Positions 6,433 to 7,598 of a stretch of DNA of 7,598 bases are shown here, in pieces. How positions within the stretch are numbered: the stretch's first letter is position 1; every line of letters starts with the position of its first letter. Source of the stretch: Thermoplasmata archaeon (GTDB lineage Archaea > Thermoplasmatota > Thermoplasmata > Thermoplasmatales > Thermoplasmataceae). The stretch covers positions 1 to 7,598 of the forward strand of contig JAKAAU010000067.1 of assembly GCA_021802165.1 (NCBI GenBank). The letters run 5' to 3'. The position numbers and the translations under genes were made by a program. A model generated the notes under the pieces. The model saw nothing but the letters and a program-made list of their open reading frames with translations, was not told where the DNA came from and made no database searches.

Positions 6433-7509
6433 ATGACTATAAAAGCGGTAGTTATGGCCGGAGGAAAAGGTACCCGGCTCAGGCCTATAACATATTCAAT
6501 CCCTAAACCGGTGGTACCCATAGCCGGAAAGCCGTGCATGCTGTATTTACTGGATTCTTATTACAGCGCCGGCATAAAGGATGTTATAGTTACAACGGGT
6601 TATAAATTCAGTTCTCTCATAACGAGCATAATTGAAAACAGGCATGATGACCAGACCATACTGTTTTCAGTGGAAAAAGAGCCTGCGGGAACTGCCGGCA
6701 GTGTAAAATTGGTTTCTAACTTTATTGATGATACATTTATAGTTGGGAGTGGAGACATACTTTCTGATTTTAACATATCTGAAATACTTGAATTCCATAA
6801 AAATATGGGAGCCAAAATAACTGTGGTGCTTACAGAGGTGGAGGATCCACGGCAGTTCGGCATAGTGGAGCTCGAAAATAATAGAATAGTGAGATTTCTG
6901 GAAAAGCCAGATAAGGACCAGACCTTTTCTCATATAGCAAATACGGGCATATATATAATAGAACCTGAAATTATGGAATATATTGAAAAAATACCGTATG
7001 ATTTCGCCAAAGACCTGTTTCCGGAACTTATGAAACACAATGTGGATATATATGGATACCTGGGAAAGGGTGTGTGGCTTGATACGGGAAGGCCAAATGA
7101 TCTTATTATTGCAAACCAGATTATGGTGGAAAAATACGGGAAGTCATACAGTGAGGATTTTATCAGAGGAAAAAACATAATAATGGATATGGTGGGGCTT
7201 CAAAAGACCAGAATAAACCGCTGTTATATCGGCAGCGGGATTAAGACCGGAAATAATGTGAATATAACCAGTTCTGCGGTATACAACAATGCAATGCTGG
7301 GAGATAATGTCGAAATAACCAACTCCCTTCTCATGGACAATGTAAACGTTAAATCCGGGACAAAGATAAAAAATTCGGTTATAATGAGGAACTGCATAAT
7401 AGGGGAGGATTCAGAGATACTGGACAGCATAATAGCTCCTGATATGGATTTAATGGGAAAATCCAGAATATATAATGTTTCCCTCGCCTCAAAAATTATA
7501 GAAGATTGA
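6433..7509 (+). CDS. sugar-phosphate nucleotidyltransferase with left-handed beta-helix
   Basis: 358-residue cytoplasmic enzyme that joins an NTP and a sugar 1-phosphate to give an NDP-sugar and pyrophosphate. The Rossmann-like NTP_transferase domain fills residues 3-235: the nucleotide-binding loop MAGGKGTRLRP (8-18), K25 in IPKPVVPI, EKEPAGTAGS (81-90), metal-binding D108 in VGSGD, FLEKPD (155-160), NTGIYI (170-175) and WLDTG (215-219). Residues about 260-350 show hexapeptide-like repeats (CYIGSGIKTGNNVNITSSAV and later IIGEDSEI), a left-handed beta-helix as in COG1208 proteins. The helix here carries no visible acetyltransferase signature, so it is probably structural or allosteric. Archaeal relatives are annotated as mannose-1-phosphate guanylyltransferase, glucose-1-phosphate thymidylyl/uridylyltransferase or GlmU-like. 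The sugar and base cannot be chosen from sequence alone; mannose/GTP is a reasonable first guess. It could supply precursors for surface glycans such as those on the divergently encoded binding protein. Confidence 0.88.
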   Translation: MTIKAVVMAGGKGTRLRPITYSIPKPVVPIAGKPCMLYLLDSYYSAGIKDVIVTTGYKFSSLITSIIENRHDDQTILFSVEKEPAGTAGSVKLVSNFIDDTFIVGSGDILSDFNISEILEFHKNMGAKITVVLTEVEDPRQFGIVELENNRIVRFLEKPDKDQTFSHIANTGIYIIEPEIMEYIEKIPYDFAKDLFPELMKHNVDIYGYLGKGVWLDTGRPNDLIIANQIMVEKYGKSYSEDFIRGKNIIMDMVGLQKTRINRCYIGSGIKTGNNVNITSSAVYNNAMLGDNVEITNSLLMDNVNVKSGTKIKNSVIMRNCIIGEDSEILDSIIAPDMDLMGKSRIYNVSLASKIIED

Positions 7510-7598
7510 AGGCGGATAAAATGTAAAGAATTATAATGCCGGCAGCCACAGCCATGGATATATAAATTAATTTCCTGTCATTGCCGAATATTATCGGT
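7496..7598 (-). CDS. partial C-terminus of a probable membrane protein
   Basis: On the minus strand, a frame open to the window edge encodes 33 residues and then TAA. It begins PIIFGNDRKLIYISMAV and ends AFNLL. After the basic NDRK there is an uninterrupted hydrophobic stretch of about 20 residues (LIYISMAVAAG, then IIILYIL), which looks like a last transmembrane helix with a short tail. Its stop overlaps the last 14 bases of the nucleotidyltransferase gene tail-to-tail. The fragment is short, so both its reality and its family are uncertain. Confidence 0.5.
   Translation of the reverse strand, partial: PIIFGNDRKLIYISMAVAAGIIILYILSAFNLL

Noticed and set aside
6667..7038. Open minus-strand frame of 123 codons inside the nucleotidyltransferase gene.
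   Set aside because: The plus strand encodes a well-conserved enzyme here; the minus product is low-quality antisense sequence rich in Phe, Tyr and His.
1..7598. CRISPR array, tRNA or rRNA genes, insertion sequence ends or integration sites.
   Set aside because: No regularly spaced repeats, cloverleaf-like sequence, transposase-like frame or terminal inverted repeats were seen, and intergenic gaps are all under 100 bases.

Overview
The window looks like chromosomal DNA from a thermoacidophilic archaeon, most likely of the order Thermoplasmatales (Ferroplasma/Cuniculiplasma-like). The evidence is indirect. The DNA is AT-rich, with heavy use of ATA for Ile and AGG/AGA for Arg. First genes of transcription units have a TATA-like box about 24-29 bases before the ATG and almost no 5' leader, while internal operon genes have G-rich Shine-Dalgarno sites and overlap. 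The secreted protein carries a very large number of N-glycosylation sequons. No marker gene fixes the genus.

Layout. (1) 87-940: a two-gene operon, a small winged-helix DNA-binding protein followed with a 4-base overlap by a GNAT acetyltransferase. (2) 998-3957: a tightly overlapping three-gene operon that resembles an oligopeptide/dipeptide (Opp/Dpp) ABC importer: a DppB-like permease, a DppC-like permease and, where the DppD-type ATPase gene should be, a 382-residue protein that keeps the outline of an ABC ATPase but has lost Walker A, the Q-loop, the LSGGQ signature and the catalytic Glu. (3) 3995-6352, minus strand, convergent with the operon: a large membrane-anchored family-5 (Opp/Dpp-type) solute-binding protein with an N-terminal PKD-like domain and about 37 N-X-S/T sequons. 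(4) 6433-7509, plus strand, divergent from the binding protein across 80 bases: a sugar-phosphate nucleotidyltransferase with a C-terminal left-handed beta-helix. (5) 7496-7598, minus strand: probably the last 33 codons of a membrane protein whose body lies beyond the window.

The most interesting element is the operon at 998-3957. The ATPase-like subunit has lost its nucleotide-binding motifs, and both permeases have eroded the cytoplasmic EAA coupling loop and, in the DppC-like subunit, the GTD..GRD motif. Yet all three frames are intact and translationally coupled. This suggests a diverged Opp/Dpp-derived membrane complex that either borrows a canonical ATPase from elsewhere in the genome or no longer works as an ATP-driven importer. 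The neighbouring binding protein could be its partner, but it is a separate transcription unit and the link is inferred.
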